Part shown: positions 11,314-22,383 of the stretch, piece by piece
Position numbering within the stretch: the first letter of the stretch is position 1
Layout: each line of letters opens with the position of its first letter
Assembly (NCBI RefSeq): GCF_950295315.1
Contig: NC_080164.1
Location: 61,704,042-61,768,041, forward strand
Length of the DNA: 64,000 bases
Direction: 5' to 3'
DNA from: Erinaceus europaeus
Taxonomy: Eukaryota > Chordata > Mammalia > Eulipotyphla > Erinaceidae
The notes under the pieces: generated by a model
Database searches by the model: none
The model's input: only the letters and a program-made list of their open reading frames with translations
What the model was told of the DNA's origin: nothing
Translations under genes and position numbers: made by a program

Positions 11314-11529
11314 TTTTCTGAGCACTTATACTCAGAATTAGCATTTGTGCAATTTGACCACTCCTGACAAATAATTTATTTAGAGAGAGGAAGAAACACC
11401 ACAGCCCTCCAGTACCACAGCACCTCCCATGTGATGTCAGGAACCTCAGTCTCATGTATAACAAGGCACATGCCCCACTCATTGAGCTACCTGGCAGGCC
11501 TCTTCCCACAGTTCTTTAGAATTTTATAG

Positions 11530-11815
11530 CATTTATTAATTAATTAATGACAGAGAAGGAGGAGGGGAAAGAAGAGAGAACCAGAACAATACAGAGATTG
11601 AACTCAGGATCTCATGCCTTTAAGAATCCAGTGCTTTGGGCTGGGAGAGATAGCATAATGGTTCTGCAAAGAGACTCTCATGTGTGAGGCTCAAAGTCCC
11701 AGGTTCAATTCCCCACACCACCATAAGCCAGAGCTGAGCAGTGCTCTGATAAAATAAGTAAATAAATAAATAAATATAAAAAGAATCCAGTGCTTTATCT
11801 ACTATGCCAACACCC
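11530..11815 (-). mobile_element. Type D SINE (-) interrupted by a type C SINE (+)
   Basis: The outer minus-strand type D SINE is broken at AAGAATCCAGTGCTTT, which occurs at both ends of the inner plus-strand type C SINE (about 11637-11778). The 16-bp duplication proves the insertion order. Confidence 0.82.
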
Positions 11816-12417
11816 AGACTGCTTCTTTAGTTTGTTTTAAACATCACCTGAGCTCTAGTTTTGTTAATATAGATTACTAGAATTCTTTTATACAGTGCTC
11901 ATTTTCCTTTTTTTAAATAAAGCCCTATAATTAAATATATATATGTACATACATATATATGTTTAAATATAATTTTTTACTTGTGTGATGATTCTTTTTT
12001 AAGTATAGTCACTTAAAGATAGCTAAAGTCTTGTGCATTTTCATCATATATAAATTGTAGCCCTGCAATAATCCTAACTTTAAAGGTATACTTTTATAAT
12101 GTAAGTTGGAAAATTGCTTTTCCTATAAGTCTAATCAGTTCCTATATTTATAGGATTGTAGCCAGTTCAGGTTTTTAAGGTATATGTTCCCCATCATTGT
12201 CTTCAGTGCTTTCAAAAAATTTAAATATCACAGTGCATACTTCATATTTCATTATCATTCAACAGCACAAGGATACTAGCTCTAGCATATAGCATACATA
12301 GCTAAAACTCAGACATTCATTTCTGTCCTTAATTTCAACATTTAACTCCCATCTGTTCTTCTCCCTTTTTTCTTTCATTTTTCTGTTTCTGTTTTTCCTC
12401 ATGCTCTGACATTAAAG

Positions 12418-12501
12418 TGGTTGCACTGAAAAGACTGCCCTTTTTGAGGAACAGACCGAAGGATAAAGACAAAATGAAGGCCTGCTACCGACGTTCCATG
12501 T
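12418..12501 (+). CDS. CCDC88A: Girdin cassette exon (28 codons)
   Basis: An 84-nt exon (GACATTAAAG acceptor, ATGT|GTAAGA donor) encoding VALKRLPFLRNRPKDKDKMK then ACYRRSM. It starts and ends in phase 1 and is divisible by three, so it can be skipped without a frame change; skipping gives KKSS-T-MNDL, inclusion gives KKSS-M-VALK..RRSMS-MNDL. From memory, human Girdin isoforms differ by exactly this segment. It is strongly basic, unlike the Ser/Asp-rich flanks, so inclusion would add positive charge just after the phosphoinositide-binding region. Confidence 0.9.
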
Positions 12502-13508
12502 GTAAGACTTTATGACAGTTCAGCTTCTTTCAAATGACTACACTGGCTTCCATTACTAATTTTTCACTAACCTTCCTTTGGCTGTGCCAATTTTCTTATT
12601 TTACAAAGTGCAGTCTTCCTCTAATACAAGGAGCTGGAAGAATTTTTCTTTTTCAGAACTGGCACTGAATTTACAGTATATCAATATATATATGTGTGTG
12701 TGTGTGTATACACACACACACACACATATATTCACTGATAAAGATGCAAGCATATGTTTTCATACTGGTAATATACTTAAAACTTTCCAGTGCTTTTTTA
12801 AATGTTGGTAGAAAAAAATAATTTTATATTCTGTAGAGGGTTTTTTTCCCCCAAAGAAATTTGCTTAGAGAAAATATTACAGAACTTTTAACATTAGGAA
12901 TTTCTTTTCTTAAGCAAACTAGATTACATATGTAAATAAATAAAATGACTGTGACTCTTAAAAATGTTTGTCATTCTTTATATAATAATATTCTTTTTTT
13001 TCTAAGTGGAATGGGTAATTACATAATTGCTTTAAATGTCTATCACTTTGGATACCATCTTTTTCAGGCTTCTATTGAATGGTATACTTATTTGATTCAT
13101 AAAATGAATAATTTCAGTAACCTGCTCTGACCAAGGACTCTCATTTTCAATAATTATGCTATATATGAACTGCATTCCATCTTTATTCATTTCATTTCTA
13201 TATCAGAAAACTACATTACAAAGTCTTCTAATTACATTCCACATCATTGCACAAAAGCATGGCAGTAGTACAGAACAAAATTCATTTTCCTATTTTTATG
13301 GGGGGGTGAAAATATTTACTGAAATTTTTGGCTTTTTGCCTACCCATTTCATTCATCTGAATGCATGCCATAATTCTAATGAACTTATGTTTATAGTTTT
13401 TGATGTTCACTTGGCCATAAACAAAACACAGATCATTTATAATACAAAGTAGAAATAAGAGCTGATACATTAACCATGCTTATTCATTTGCTTTCATTTG
13501 CATCCCAG
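12502..13508 (+). other. CCDC88A: CCDC88A intron with alternating-dinucleotide palindrome
   Basis: About 1 kb with no SINE. The only notable element is an inverted TG/CA microsatellite near 12683-12730; the remainder is unique AT-rich sequence. Confidence 0.75.
12683..12730. repeat. (TA/TG)n-(CA)n inverted microsatellite
   Basis: A TATATATG(TG)n run is followed directly by TATA(CA)n CATATATA, making a nearly perfect inverted repeat of about 45 bases able to form a hairpin or Z-DNA. Confidence 0.85.
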
Positions 13509-13712
13509 CCATGAATGACCTGGTGCAGTCCATGGTCCTAGCAGGAGGACAGTGGACAGGTAGTACTGAGAATTTGGAGGTTCCTGATGATATTTCAACG
13601 GGTAAAAGGAGGAAAGAATTGGGAGCTATGGCCTTCTCTACCACAGCCATCAACTTTTCAACTGTCAACTCTTCTACAGGCATCAGATCCAAGCAGTTGG
13701 TTAATAATAAAG
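13509..13712 (+). CDS. CCDC88A: Girdin exon starting MNDLVQSMV
   Basis: A 204-nt exon between CATCCCAG and GGTATA. It encodes MNDLVQSMVLAGGQWTGSTE, a basic GKRRKELG segment, then AFSTTAINFSTVNSS and KQLVNNK, a clear match to Girdin. The exon completes Ser from the cassette exon or Thr from the 7490 exon, so both splice forms stay in frame, and it ends with G of the next Asp codon. Function is not assigned to a defined domain; it lies in the linker between the phosphoinositide-binding region and the GBA motif. Confidence 0.94.
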
Positions 13713-14585
13713 GTATAGGTTGTCTGCTATTTGCACTGTGGTGTAAACTGTTGCAAAAGAAATTTTGATTTGATTTTCTCATGTGTACTTTTTTTGACAG
13801 CAACAACCTCAGATAATTATAAAAAACATCTGGATTTGCTTTTTAAATTATTTTTAGAGATTTATTTTGTTATATATGTGAGAGAGACTTTACTTGAGAT
13901 ACAGAGAGAAAAGCCACCACTCCTGTACATACTGTGTTAGAGATCAAATCAGGAACTTCAGGCATGTAAGTCCAGTGCTCTGCCAGTTCAACCTGGCCTG
14001 GCCACAGTTAGATAGAAATAAAAAGTAGATACTTTTCTGAAGATTTATTTATTTACTAATGAGAAAATCAGAGCATCACTTGGCATATCTAGTGCCAGAT
14101 CAAACTCAGTAGTGACTTTAGTCACCATATGACCTCCTAGTCTGCTTGGTTTTGATTTGAGGAATTTTCAAATTATGTTAAAAATTAGAAGTGTATAGTA
14201 TCATCTAATGAACTAACAGGAGAAAAAACTAAACTGAGAAAAAATTGGAAAAAAAGAGAATGATAAGTCTTAAAAAAAAAAAAAGTAAAGCACTACAACT
14301 TCAAACAGACAGAGCTACATAGAACAACCCAGGCTCTTTGTTTTGCAGGGCCACAAGGGAGATTTATTTCATTATATCTGGTGTTTTTCCTAAGTGTGTC
14401 AACTCTCTTTGGATCTATTCTGTTTTCTTATTCCTAGTTGCAGATTCTGGCTGAGTCTGTGAAATATGTTCGGTCCAAATGTATTAAAAAATGATTGCAA
14501 AAAGAACTTTCATATTGTGATAAAAATGCTTACAATGGAATTTTTGTTTAAGATGTTTTTATATACATTTTGCTATTTTATATAG
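13713..14585 (+). other. CCDC88A: CCDC88A intron
   Basis: Two degenerate minus-strand SINE remnants (about 13840-14000 and 14040-14150) and otherwise unique sequence to the TTTTATATAG acceptor. Confidence 0.65.
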
Positions 14586-14657
14586 ATACTACATCATTTG
14601 AAGATATAAGTCCACAAGGTATTAGTGATGATTCTAGTACGGGATCAAGAGTTCATG
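14586..14657 (+). CDS. CCDC88A: Girdin small exon (72 nt)
   Basis: Encodes (D)TTSFEDISPQGISDDSST then GSRVH, in frame with both neighbours (donor CATG|GTAAGA). Acidic and Ser-rich, probably disordered linker. The length is divisible by three and both ends are phase 1, so it could also be skipped in frame, but I have no evidence that it is. Confidence 0.92.
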
Positions 14658-15685
14658 GTAAGATACAAACTTTAGAGAGTTTATCTTTTTATAAAGTATG
14701 AGAAAGCTGAGACTCTTGTATTAAATTGGTGAATGTGTCATTGCCAGCAAGAATGTTTTTTCTAACCTGTATCTCAAAGCTGCCTCTGCATTTCTTCAAA
14801 TCTAATAGTCTCTTTTCTCTCTGTTTTAGTCAAGGTCATTTATAAAGTCTTCCTCCACAGTGATCAAAGATAATTTGGTGCTATTTTTTTAGGAGAGTAA
14901 AGTCAGGGATTTTAATGTTGGCTAAAGACAGATTTACTATGCCAGCAAAATAACTCGCCTGGATAGTGTACTGCTTTGCTGGATGTAAGCACTGTTTGTA
15001 CTCAGCCCCCACCTCACTCAAAGAAGCTTTGGTGTTGTGGTTTCTTTCCCTCTCTTGTTGTGTTACTCTTCCTATCTGAAAATGTGAGCCTAGAGCAGTG
15101 CAGTCCCAGAGTCAACCAAAAATATATGTGTTCATATATATATATTTACTTTGGTAAAGAATGAAGAATAGCATAATGGTTATAAAAAGAGACTCAGGCC
15201 TGAGGCACCAAAGTCCCAGGTTTAGTCCCCTGCACCACCATAAGCCAGAGCTGAGCAGTGCTCTGATAAAAGAAGAAAAAAAAAGAAGAATGCTTTTTTT
15301 AATTTATTAAATTCTAAAGATTTATTTATTTCACAGGACAGTTCCGTATTTGGGGGTGGGAAGAGAAAGAGAGAAGGTAGAGTACCAAACTCTGCCCTCT
15401 GCTAGTGGAGCTATTTGTCTGTTTAGTTCTAGAATTTCTTGCAGAGTTTATTTCTCCCCTCCCTCCCTGCCCCCCCCCAGTCCGCACTCTTAATCCTGTA
15501 CACTAGTGCCCGATCCTCATACTTGTTTCTTTTTTAGATGGAGGCAGAGAGAGAGAGAAAGAAAAAGAGACCACAACACCAAAACCTCCTTCAGGATAGT
15601 GGGGGCCATGTTCAAACCCGAGTTCACACATGGCAAAGCAGTTCTTTGTGCAAGTGAACTATTTCACTGACCCAGTTCTGGGATT

Positions 15686-15925
15686 CTTGAGAGCTTGTTT
15701 GGAGGTTCTAGTGAGAGCGCAGCTACTTGTATACCCCTGACTGAAGACTGGGCCGTCTCTATTTGGAGAAGGCTGTACTCTTTTATTTGAGTTTGCAGCT
15801 TTAGGAGGGATGCACACGGAGTGGTGAGGGAGGAAGGGGACACCCGCCTAGCCAGCCAGATCAGCAGAATCAACCCTGGTGATCAATGGGGTGACAGATG
15901 TCACAGCCAGATCACCCTCACATCC
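15686..15925 (-). pseudogene. RN7SK: 7SK snRNA retrocopy, 3'-truncated, tailless
   Basis: On the minus strand the segment begins GGATGTGAGGGTGATCTGGC and continues CATTGATCACCAGGG, GGCTGGCTAGGCGGGTGTCC, GGGTATACAAGTAGCTGCG and CTCCAAACAAGCTCTCAAG. I recognise these as the 5' three-quarters of 7SK RNA, the scaffold that inhibits P-TEFb. It stops about 90 bases short of the normal end of about 331 nt and has no A-tail. AGTTCTGGG flanks it at 15674-15682 and 15927-15935, so it inserted by retroposition. The middle is substituted and AT-shifted relative to functional 7SK, and no Pol III upstream promoter is apparent, so it is a pseudogene. Confidence 0.88.
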
Positions 15926-16203
15926 TAGTTCTGGGGAATCTTAATGTATATTTACATAGCAAATACAGTTGGGATTGGAGAAGGGGGAGTGGGCAGGGGT
16001 CTTCTTGTAAAGGGAAAAGTATGGATAAAAATGGAGATGTGAAAATTTAATTTGTTGCAAGAAATCTAAATGATTCTCTGGGCTAACATAAACAGAGCTC
16101 AAAGCTGTGGGATGGAATTAATCTCGAAGGTGTAGCAAGTACACCTGGGAAGCAAGACTATAGTCAGTGGAGAAATAGAAGAGACATAAAAGTTGATAAT
16201 AGG

Positions 16204-16483
16204 GGAGTCGGGCTGTAGCGCAGCGGGTTAAGCGCAGGTGGCGCAAAGCACAAGGACCGGCAGAAGGATCCCGGTTCGAACCCCGGCTCCCCACCTGCAG
16301 GGGAGTCGCTTCACAGGCAGTGAAGCAGGTCTGCAGGTGTCTATCTTTCTCTCCTCCTCTGTCTTCCCCTCCTCTCTCCATTTCTCTCTGTCCTATCCAA
16401 CAACGATGACAACAACAATAACTACAACAATAAAACAACAAGGGCAACAAAAGGGAATAAATAAAATAAAATATTTAAAAAAA
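16204..16483 (+). mobile_element. SINE type A, near-consensus
   Basis: Almost identical to the 9530 copy, with intact A and B boxes. The TSD AAAAGTTGATAA lies on both sides (about 16189 and 16484). Confidence 0.92.
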
Positions 16484-16930
16484 AGTTGATAAAGAATTTT
16501 TTACCTTTTGGGTGGGGAGACAGGTTAGTGGTTATGCAAAATGACTTTGATGCCTGAGGCTTAAAGTTCCCAGATTCATCCCCCAGCACCACCATAATAA
16601 GCCATGTTGTGGTTAAAAATAATAATATAGTTTAAAACAATTACCTTCTGTCTTGTGGGAAATGTGGAATAATTGAATGGCTTTATTTTAAATAGTAAAT
16701 TATGTGGTCTAGTTTGCACTTAAGAAAATTTACTGTAATGTGTGTGTGTGGATATATAACTAACTACAAGAAAAAAAAGTTACAGAAAACCTCAGGTTTT
16801 GGCAAGAATTATTTAGAAAAGATAACTGTTAAAGAAAGTGTGTGGGCTTAATCTCAGGCAATGAAAAAATGCCTTACTCCAAGCTCTATAAGGAGTAGAA
16901 AATGTACTACAAAAGAAAAAAGACAAAAGA

Positions 16931-17131
16931 GGGGGCTGGGTGTGGCACACCTGGTTGAGTGCACGTGTTACAGTGCACAAGGACCCAGGTTCGAGCCTCC
17001 TGGTCCCCACCTGCAGGGAGAAAGCTTCACTAGTGTTGAAGCAGTGCTGCAGGTGTCTCTCTTCCTCTCTATTTCCCCCTACCCTCTCAATTTCTGGTTG
17101 TTTCTACCCAATAAATGATAATTTAAAAAAA
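16931..17131 (+). mobile_element. SINE type B
   Basis: Head GGGGCTGGGTGTGGCACACC, B-box GGTTCGAGCC, CTGCAGGGAGAAAGCTTCAC core, then AATAAATGATAATTTAAAA tail. Confidence 0.85.
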
Positions 17132-17792
17132 AGTTAAGAAAAAAAGTAAGGACTTGAGCAGAAAACTTAGTTATAATAATATACCTTCAAGAAAGAAAGG
17201 GTAAGAAGGAAGTCTGCCCATTTTCTGTATTGCTAAACATTTCAGATTTTTAAGTTTCTCTCTAGAAAATCACACTTTAGCAAACTAAATTATTAACGAT
17301 AAACGAATAACATTTTAAAGAGATTTCACATGTACGTTGAATTTTTAAAACTAGCATTAGGGCTGTGTTAACTATAGAGTTATGTCCATTATTTGGCTAC
17401 AAATGCATATTAACAGTGTAGACACTCATTTCCCTCTTTACAAGGCATTTCTGTGTTGTGCAGTATTTCTTATCTGATCTTTGTAACTGAATCTAATCCC
17501 TAGTTTTATTTATTTATTTATTTTGGGGGTGGGGTTCAAACAGTTCTAGTATCCAAATCTAAATATGCACTTTGTCTTCTTTGATTCAGCTTTTGTTTCA
17601 GAAGTGTCCTGTTGTGGTGTGTGAATTTTCTGGAAATGTTTTTGCTTTCTAGTCTGTCAGATTCATCTTTGTGTTCATGCTCAGTTGGAAAGTATGCATG
17701 GTTGCTTTCTCAAAGCATTCTGTGATCAGAATGTACAGTTTAGTGTCAGTCAGTTGGAAATGTTGTCACTGTCTCCTGGTTTTCTCATTTAG

Positions 17793-17873
17793 CTTCAAGA
17801 CCAGCCAGCCTTGATAGTGGCAGAACATCCACTAGCAATAGCAATAATAATGCAACACTCCATGAAGTCAAAG
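17793..17873 (+). CDS. CCDC88A: Girdin exon (81 nt), Ser/Asn-rich
   Basis: Encodes (A)SRPASLDSGRTSTSNSNNN then ATLHEVK between TTTCTCATTTAG and GGTATG. Low-complexity Ser/Asn sequence, part of the disordered region before the GBA motif. Divisible by three and phase 1 at both ends like its neighbours. Confidence 0.92.
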
Positions 17874-18551
17874 GTATGCTGTAGATAAATTTATCAGTGT
17901 GCTCCATCCATTTCCAGTATGTAAAAACAGGTGATTGATAAAGTAACTGGGAGTTAAGTATGAAATTCAAATCTATCTGTACTTGGAACATAGTTGCTTG
18001 AAACATTTTATATTTGTTAAATTGTAGCATGAGTATATTTCAGTGTATACAAATATAAAAACAGGAGTAGTTAATTTTGATTTTAATTTTTCATTTGCAT
18101 AGATGAAATATTTTATTCTAATTCTTATACTTCTAAACTATTTATAGGTGTTTGTTTATGTTTTGTGATTGCCATGAAAACTGTTGTCTTTTTTCATGCA
18201 TATATGTACATTGAAATCACATTGCAGTGTTTTGTAAATACCTTTAGTTGAATTTATCCATAAAATAAGAGAAAATTTTTAATATGAGAAAACAAGTTTG
18301 TGTCTCTGTGTAATAAGATCCAAATGCATTCATGAACCTCATATAAAGAAATATTTCAGGATGGGAATATAACTGATAAAGCACATGGTTCTTGTATGAG
18401 GCCCAGTTTAATCCTTAGTATCAACTCCCCACCCTAAATTATTTCAAGATTTTTTTCCCTTAATTTTTGAAACTGAATTTCAAGGTAAAGTTTTTATGGA
18501 TTTGTGTGGAAGCCTTGGTTGATAATTTTCTCCTTAAAGACATACTGCCTG

Positions 18552-18714
18552 TGGTCCAGGAGGTGGCACAGTAGATAAAGCACTGGGTTCTCAACCATGA
18601 GGTCCCAAGTTCAATACCAGGCAGCATATGTACCAGAGTGATGTCTGGTTCTTTCTCTCTCTCCTATCTTTCTCGTGAATAAATAAATTCTTAAAAAATA
18701 TATATATATATATA

Positions 18715-18742
<28 letters not shown>
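18552..18742 (+). mobile_element. SINE type D with expanded (TA)n tail
   Basis: Type D body followed by a tail that has become a TA microsatellite (about 18693-18744). ATACTGCCTG flanks both ends. A second, diverged SINE follows to about 18870. Confidence 0.8.
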
Positions 18743-18745
<3 letters not shown>

Positions 18746-18904
18746 CTGCCTGAGAACATTGGACTTAAAAGCAGAAGGTCCTGAGTTTGAGCTTTGGTAT
18801 CATGTGTGCCAGAGAGATAGATACTCTGGCTCTCTCCCTTCTTGGTTAGTAAATTTAAAAATGGTTTAATACATTATAAAAGTTGGTTAAAGATATTATT
18901 ATCT

Positions 18905-19075
18905 GGGCAGGGGAGATAGCATAATGGTTATGCAGACAGACTCATGCCTGAGGCTCCTAAGTCCCAGGTTCAGTCCCTTGCACCACCATAAGCCAGAGAT
19001 GAGCAGTGCTGTGGTGTTTCTCTCTCTGTGTATCTCTCTGAATCTTTCTCAAAAATAAAATAAATAAAATAAAAT
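18905..19075 (+). mobile_element. SINE type C
   Basis: GGGGAGATAGCATAATGGTT head, CCATAAGCCAGAGATGAGCA core and an (AAATA)n tail. Confidence 0.82.
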
Positions 19076-19094
19076 AAATAAGATATTTTAAATG

Positions 19095-19370
19095 TCTTTT
19101 TAAATTTATTTTCCCTTTTGTTGCCCTTGTTTTTCATTGTTGTTGTAGCTATTATTGATGCCATTGTTGGATAGGACAGAGAGAAATGGAGAGAGGAGGG
19201 GAAGACAGAGAGGGGGAGAAAAAGATAGACACTTGCAGACCTGCTTCACCGCTTGTGAAGCTACTCTTCTACAGGTGGGGAGCCGGGGGCTCGAACCGAG
19301 ATCCTTCCATGGGTTCTTGCGCTTTGTGCCATGTGCACTTAACCCACTGTGCTACCGCCCAATTCCCATA
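19095..19370 (-). mobile_element. SINE type A
   Basis: Full-length minus-strand copy directly behind the type C SINE. The head complement ends CTACCGCCCAATTCCC. Confidence 0.85.
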
Positions 19371-19436
19371 AATAAAATGTTTTTTTAAAAGATATTATCT
19401 AGATTTGTGAAATTTATTTTTAAAATGTGTTTGTAT

Positions 19437-19503
19437 CATGTACAAACTATTGCATTTACTGTTGAATGTAAAACATTAATTCCCCAATAAAGAAATCTTT
19501 AAA
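19437..19503 (+). mobile_element. L1 3'-end scrap
   Basis: The complement of the terminal 65 bases or so of the L1 copies at 25459 and 47061 (ATGTACAAACTATTG..CCCCAATAAAGAAAT), in plus orientation. An extreme 5' truncation. Old SINE-like debris (about 19540-19680) and a type A tail fragment (19715-19785) follow. Confidence 0.75.
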
Positions 19504-19979
19504 AAATGTCTTTGGATAGGCTTGGACCTCATGTATGTGCAATTTGATCATTTCACATTGCTATGATTTTTCATTTAGGTAGAGAGACTGTACAGCACTG
19601 GAAGTTCCTCCAGTGTCATAGCAACTCCCAAGCAAGTGGTGTGAGGGTTCAGACCTATGTCTCTGATCTATAAATTTGTTCGATTAAAATGAATGCATTT
19701 ATTTTGTTTGGTTGATTTTTTAAATTTTTTTATATTTATTTACTTATTTTCCCTTTTGTTGCCCTTTTTTTTCATTGTTGTTGTTTGGTTTGCTTTTTAG
19801 TGAATGCATTTGTTCTGCTTTTGGTATAATAAAATTTTTCAGTTACAATTTGATGATCATTAATGCTATTATTTTGTTGTAAAATCCGGTTTCAAAAAGA
19901 GATTATGTTTTAATTTTTATAATCATTTTTACATCCAATAGGAGAAATGTAGCTTTGAAAATAGGTGCTTTTCTGATTT

Positions 19980-20152
19980 GAAATTGCTGGATAGAGACAG
20001 AAATTAAGAGGGATGGAGAGGAAGAGAGACAGAGACCTGCAGCACTGCTTCTTATGAAACTTTTCCCCTACAGGTGGGGACCAGGGGCTTGAACTGTTAT
20101 CTTTGTGCATCTTAATATGTACACTTAGCCAGGTACACCACCACCTGGCCCC
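19980..20152 (-). mobile_element. SINE type B
   Basis: Minus-strand core (GGATAGAGACAGAAATTAAG) and head complement CACCACCTGGCCCC. Confidence 0.78.
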
Positions 20153-20254
20153 TTCAAGAAAAATCTTAATTCTTATAAAATGTTAAATGACTTGAGCCAA
20201 ATTCATTTATGACCCACTGTACTTTGTGACAAGAAACAATAAAAAGCTGGGGGT

Positions 20255-21190
20255 TTTAAAAAGATTTTATTTATTTATGAAGAAGATGGGGGGGAGAGAG
20301 AGAGAAAAAAAAACAGACATTACTCTGGTACATGTGTTGCCGGGGATTGAACTCAGGACTTCATGCTTGAGAATCCAATTTATTCACCGTACCGCCTCCC
20401 GAACCACAAAAGTTGCTTTTTCTATCTTGATATTATGTAGTTCGCAAATGATAAAGAAAAAAAAAAAAAAAAAGAATCAGCTCTCCTGAGGAATAGCATA
20501 GACTTTAGGGAGCATTTTTCCAGAACTAGTAATTTGTCTTCCTTCCTTACCTCCAGAGTTATCGCTGGGGTTCCATCTTGCTTGCACTATGAATCCACTG
20601 CTCTACATGGTCTTTTTTTTTTTTTTTCTTTCTTTATTTGATAGGACTGAGAGAAATTGAGAAGGGGGGGGAGATAGAGAGGGAGGCCAGGAGAGAGACA
20701 CCTGCAATACTTGCTTCACCACTTTTAAAGCATTCTCCCTGCAGGTGGGGAGTGGGGGCTAGAACCAGGGGGGTCCTTGTGCATGGTAATATATGCGCTT
20801 TACCAGGTATGCCACCACCTAACTTTGTAATTTCTATACTGTTGATAAAGCCTTTAAAAAAAAAAGATTTTATTTATTTTTTTATATATATTTTATTTTG
20901 GGGGTAGAGACAGAAATAGAGAAGGGGTGATAAAGAAAGAGACACCTACAGCACTGTTTCACTGCTCATGAAGCTTCCCCCTGCAGGTGGGGACTGGGGG
21001 CTTGAACCTTACACATTGTAGCATGTGTTCTCATCCAGATGAACCACTACCCGGTCCATTAAAGATTTTATTTTTAGAGACTTTCTCACATGAGACAGAG
21101 AAATAGACAAGATAGAGCACCACTCTGGCACTGAAACCTCGGGTATGAAAGTTTAGTAACGTACTAGGTGAGCTATTTCTCTGGCTGCCC
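20255..21190 (-). mobile_element. Run of four minus-strand SINEs
   Basis: Type D at about 20255-20408, long type B at about 20552-20822, type B at about 20865-21058, and a C/D-like remnant at about 21060-21190. All four share orientation. Their T-rich left ends follow one another, which suggests repeated insertion into older A-tails. Confidence 0.75.
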
Positions 21191-21289
21191 TCCACTAAGT
21201 CTTTTAATGCTGTACCATCACCCTATCATTAGTGGAATGCAGAAACAATCAGAATCTGACTTTAAATTAAAAATATTTTTATTGTGGGA

Positions 21290-21960
21290 CTTAGTGTTGG
21301 TGCAGCCAGTAGAATATACACACTATCAGGTGCAAGGACCTGGGTTTAAGCCCTAGGTCCCCAACTGAAAGGGAGTAAGTTTCATAAGCAGTAGAGGTAT
21401 CATTCAGGTCCTGAGCTCAGTAATAATCTTTTTGGCAAAACTAAAATTATATATATATATATATATAATTTTAAAATATGGACAACATTTGACTTTCATT
21501 ATACAGTGCTCTTTTATTTATTATTTATCTTTTGTATGTGTAGCCCTAGAAAATGTACCCAGGAACCACACATGTGCCATACTGCCACTAGTAACCTCCC
21601 TGGCATTGACTTTGTCTGTTTTGGAGGGGGTGAAAGTGAGGCGAGATGGTGAGACAGAGAAGACACCACAGCACTGCTTTATCATCCATGGAGTTCCCTG
21701 GGTGCTATGCTGTCCATGGTGCTCTCATGTGGTGTCTGTGTTTTGCATGTGGTAAAATACAAGCAAGGTCAGGAGAGAGCTCAGCTCTAGAACTTCAGAC
21801 TTGCATTTATGAAATTACTAGTTCAACCTTGGGCACCACATAGGCCAGCATGATGCTGTTTGCTTTCTTCTCCCACAAATGCACGCATACACAGAAACAC
21901 GCACGCACACTGTCCTGTTATTCCCTCATTAAATAAATAACCCCATTTTGAAAAGACTTC
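21290..21960 (+). repeat. Old SINE remnants and a short (TA)n run
   Basis: A type B remnant (about 21290-21430), TA repeat (about 21450-21467), an old minus-strand SINE (about 21540-21730) and a plus-strand SINE remnant with an ACGCACGCACAC tail (about 21750-21960). Confidence 0.5.
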
Positions 21961-22383
21961 AGAGGCAAAGAATTATGAATTTAGCCCTTAAAACCATCTT
22001 GAGTTTTAATGTAAAATAATTTAAAATTGATACAATCATACTTTGTTTTAAATTGTGAATTGCTCCAAAATTTTTTGAGCCTGAATTTTTTAAAGTGTTA
22101 ATTCATTTATTTACTCATCAAATATATTCAATGTTTACTTTGTATGCTTGTGCTCTAACTATATTACAAACTAGTGTTTGTCTTTGTGGAGCATGAATTT
22201 ATACATTTGACAAACTAAGAAAACAAGCTACACTGTTAAATCTATGAAAAACTAATGTAGTTTACTGGGTAATTATTAAATTATGCATAAAAATCTACTT
22301 TATAAGAACACAGTCAATAATTCTTATTATATAGTTTTACCTGGATTTCTGTTACTGAACTATCAAATAATTTACTCCAAAAG

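Larger units (their letters stand above)
7705..12417 (+). other. CCDC88A: CCDC88A intron before cassette exon
   Basis: A 4.7-kb AT-rich intron with type A SINEs (8362, 9180, 9530), an old minus-strand SINE (about 9890-10015), a long type B SINE (10645), a TTTA-repeat tract (11267-11313) and a nested SINE pair (11530). Stretches 7705-8340, 8650-9165, 10015-10560 and 11820-12400 contain nothing I can name. Confidence 0.7.
14658..17792 (+). other. CCDC88A: CCDC88A intron with 7SK retrocopy and SINEs
   Basis: Contains old type E (about 14940-15110) and type C (about 15165-15285) SINEs, SINE-like debris at 15310-15670, the 7SK copy at 15686, a young type A SINE at 16204, a type C fragment (16510-16612) and a type B SINE (16931). 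The stretch 17140-17790 is unique and shows nothing further. Confidence 0.7.
17874..22383 (+). other. CCDC88A: CCDC88A intron, SINE-rich
   Basis: A 4.5-kb intron. The first 670 bases (17874-18540) and the last 420 (21965-22383) look unique. Between them are SINEs of all types, an L1 3'-end scrap and two dinucleotide runs. Confidence 0.7.
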
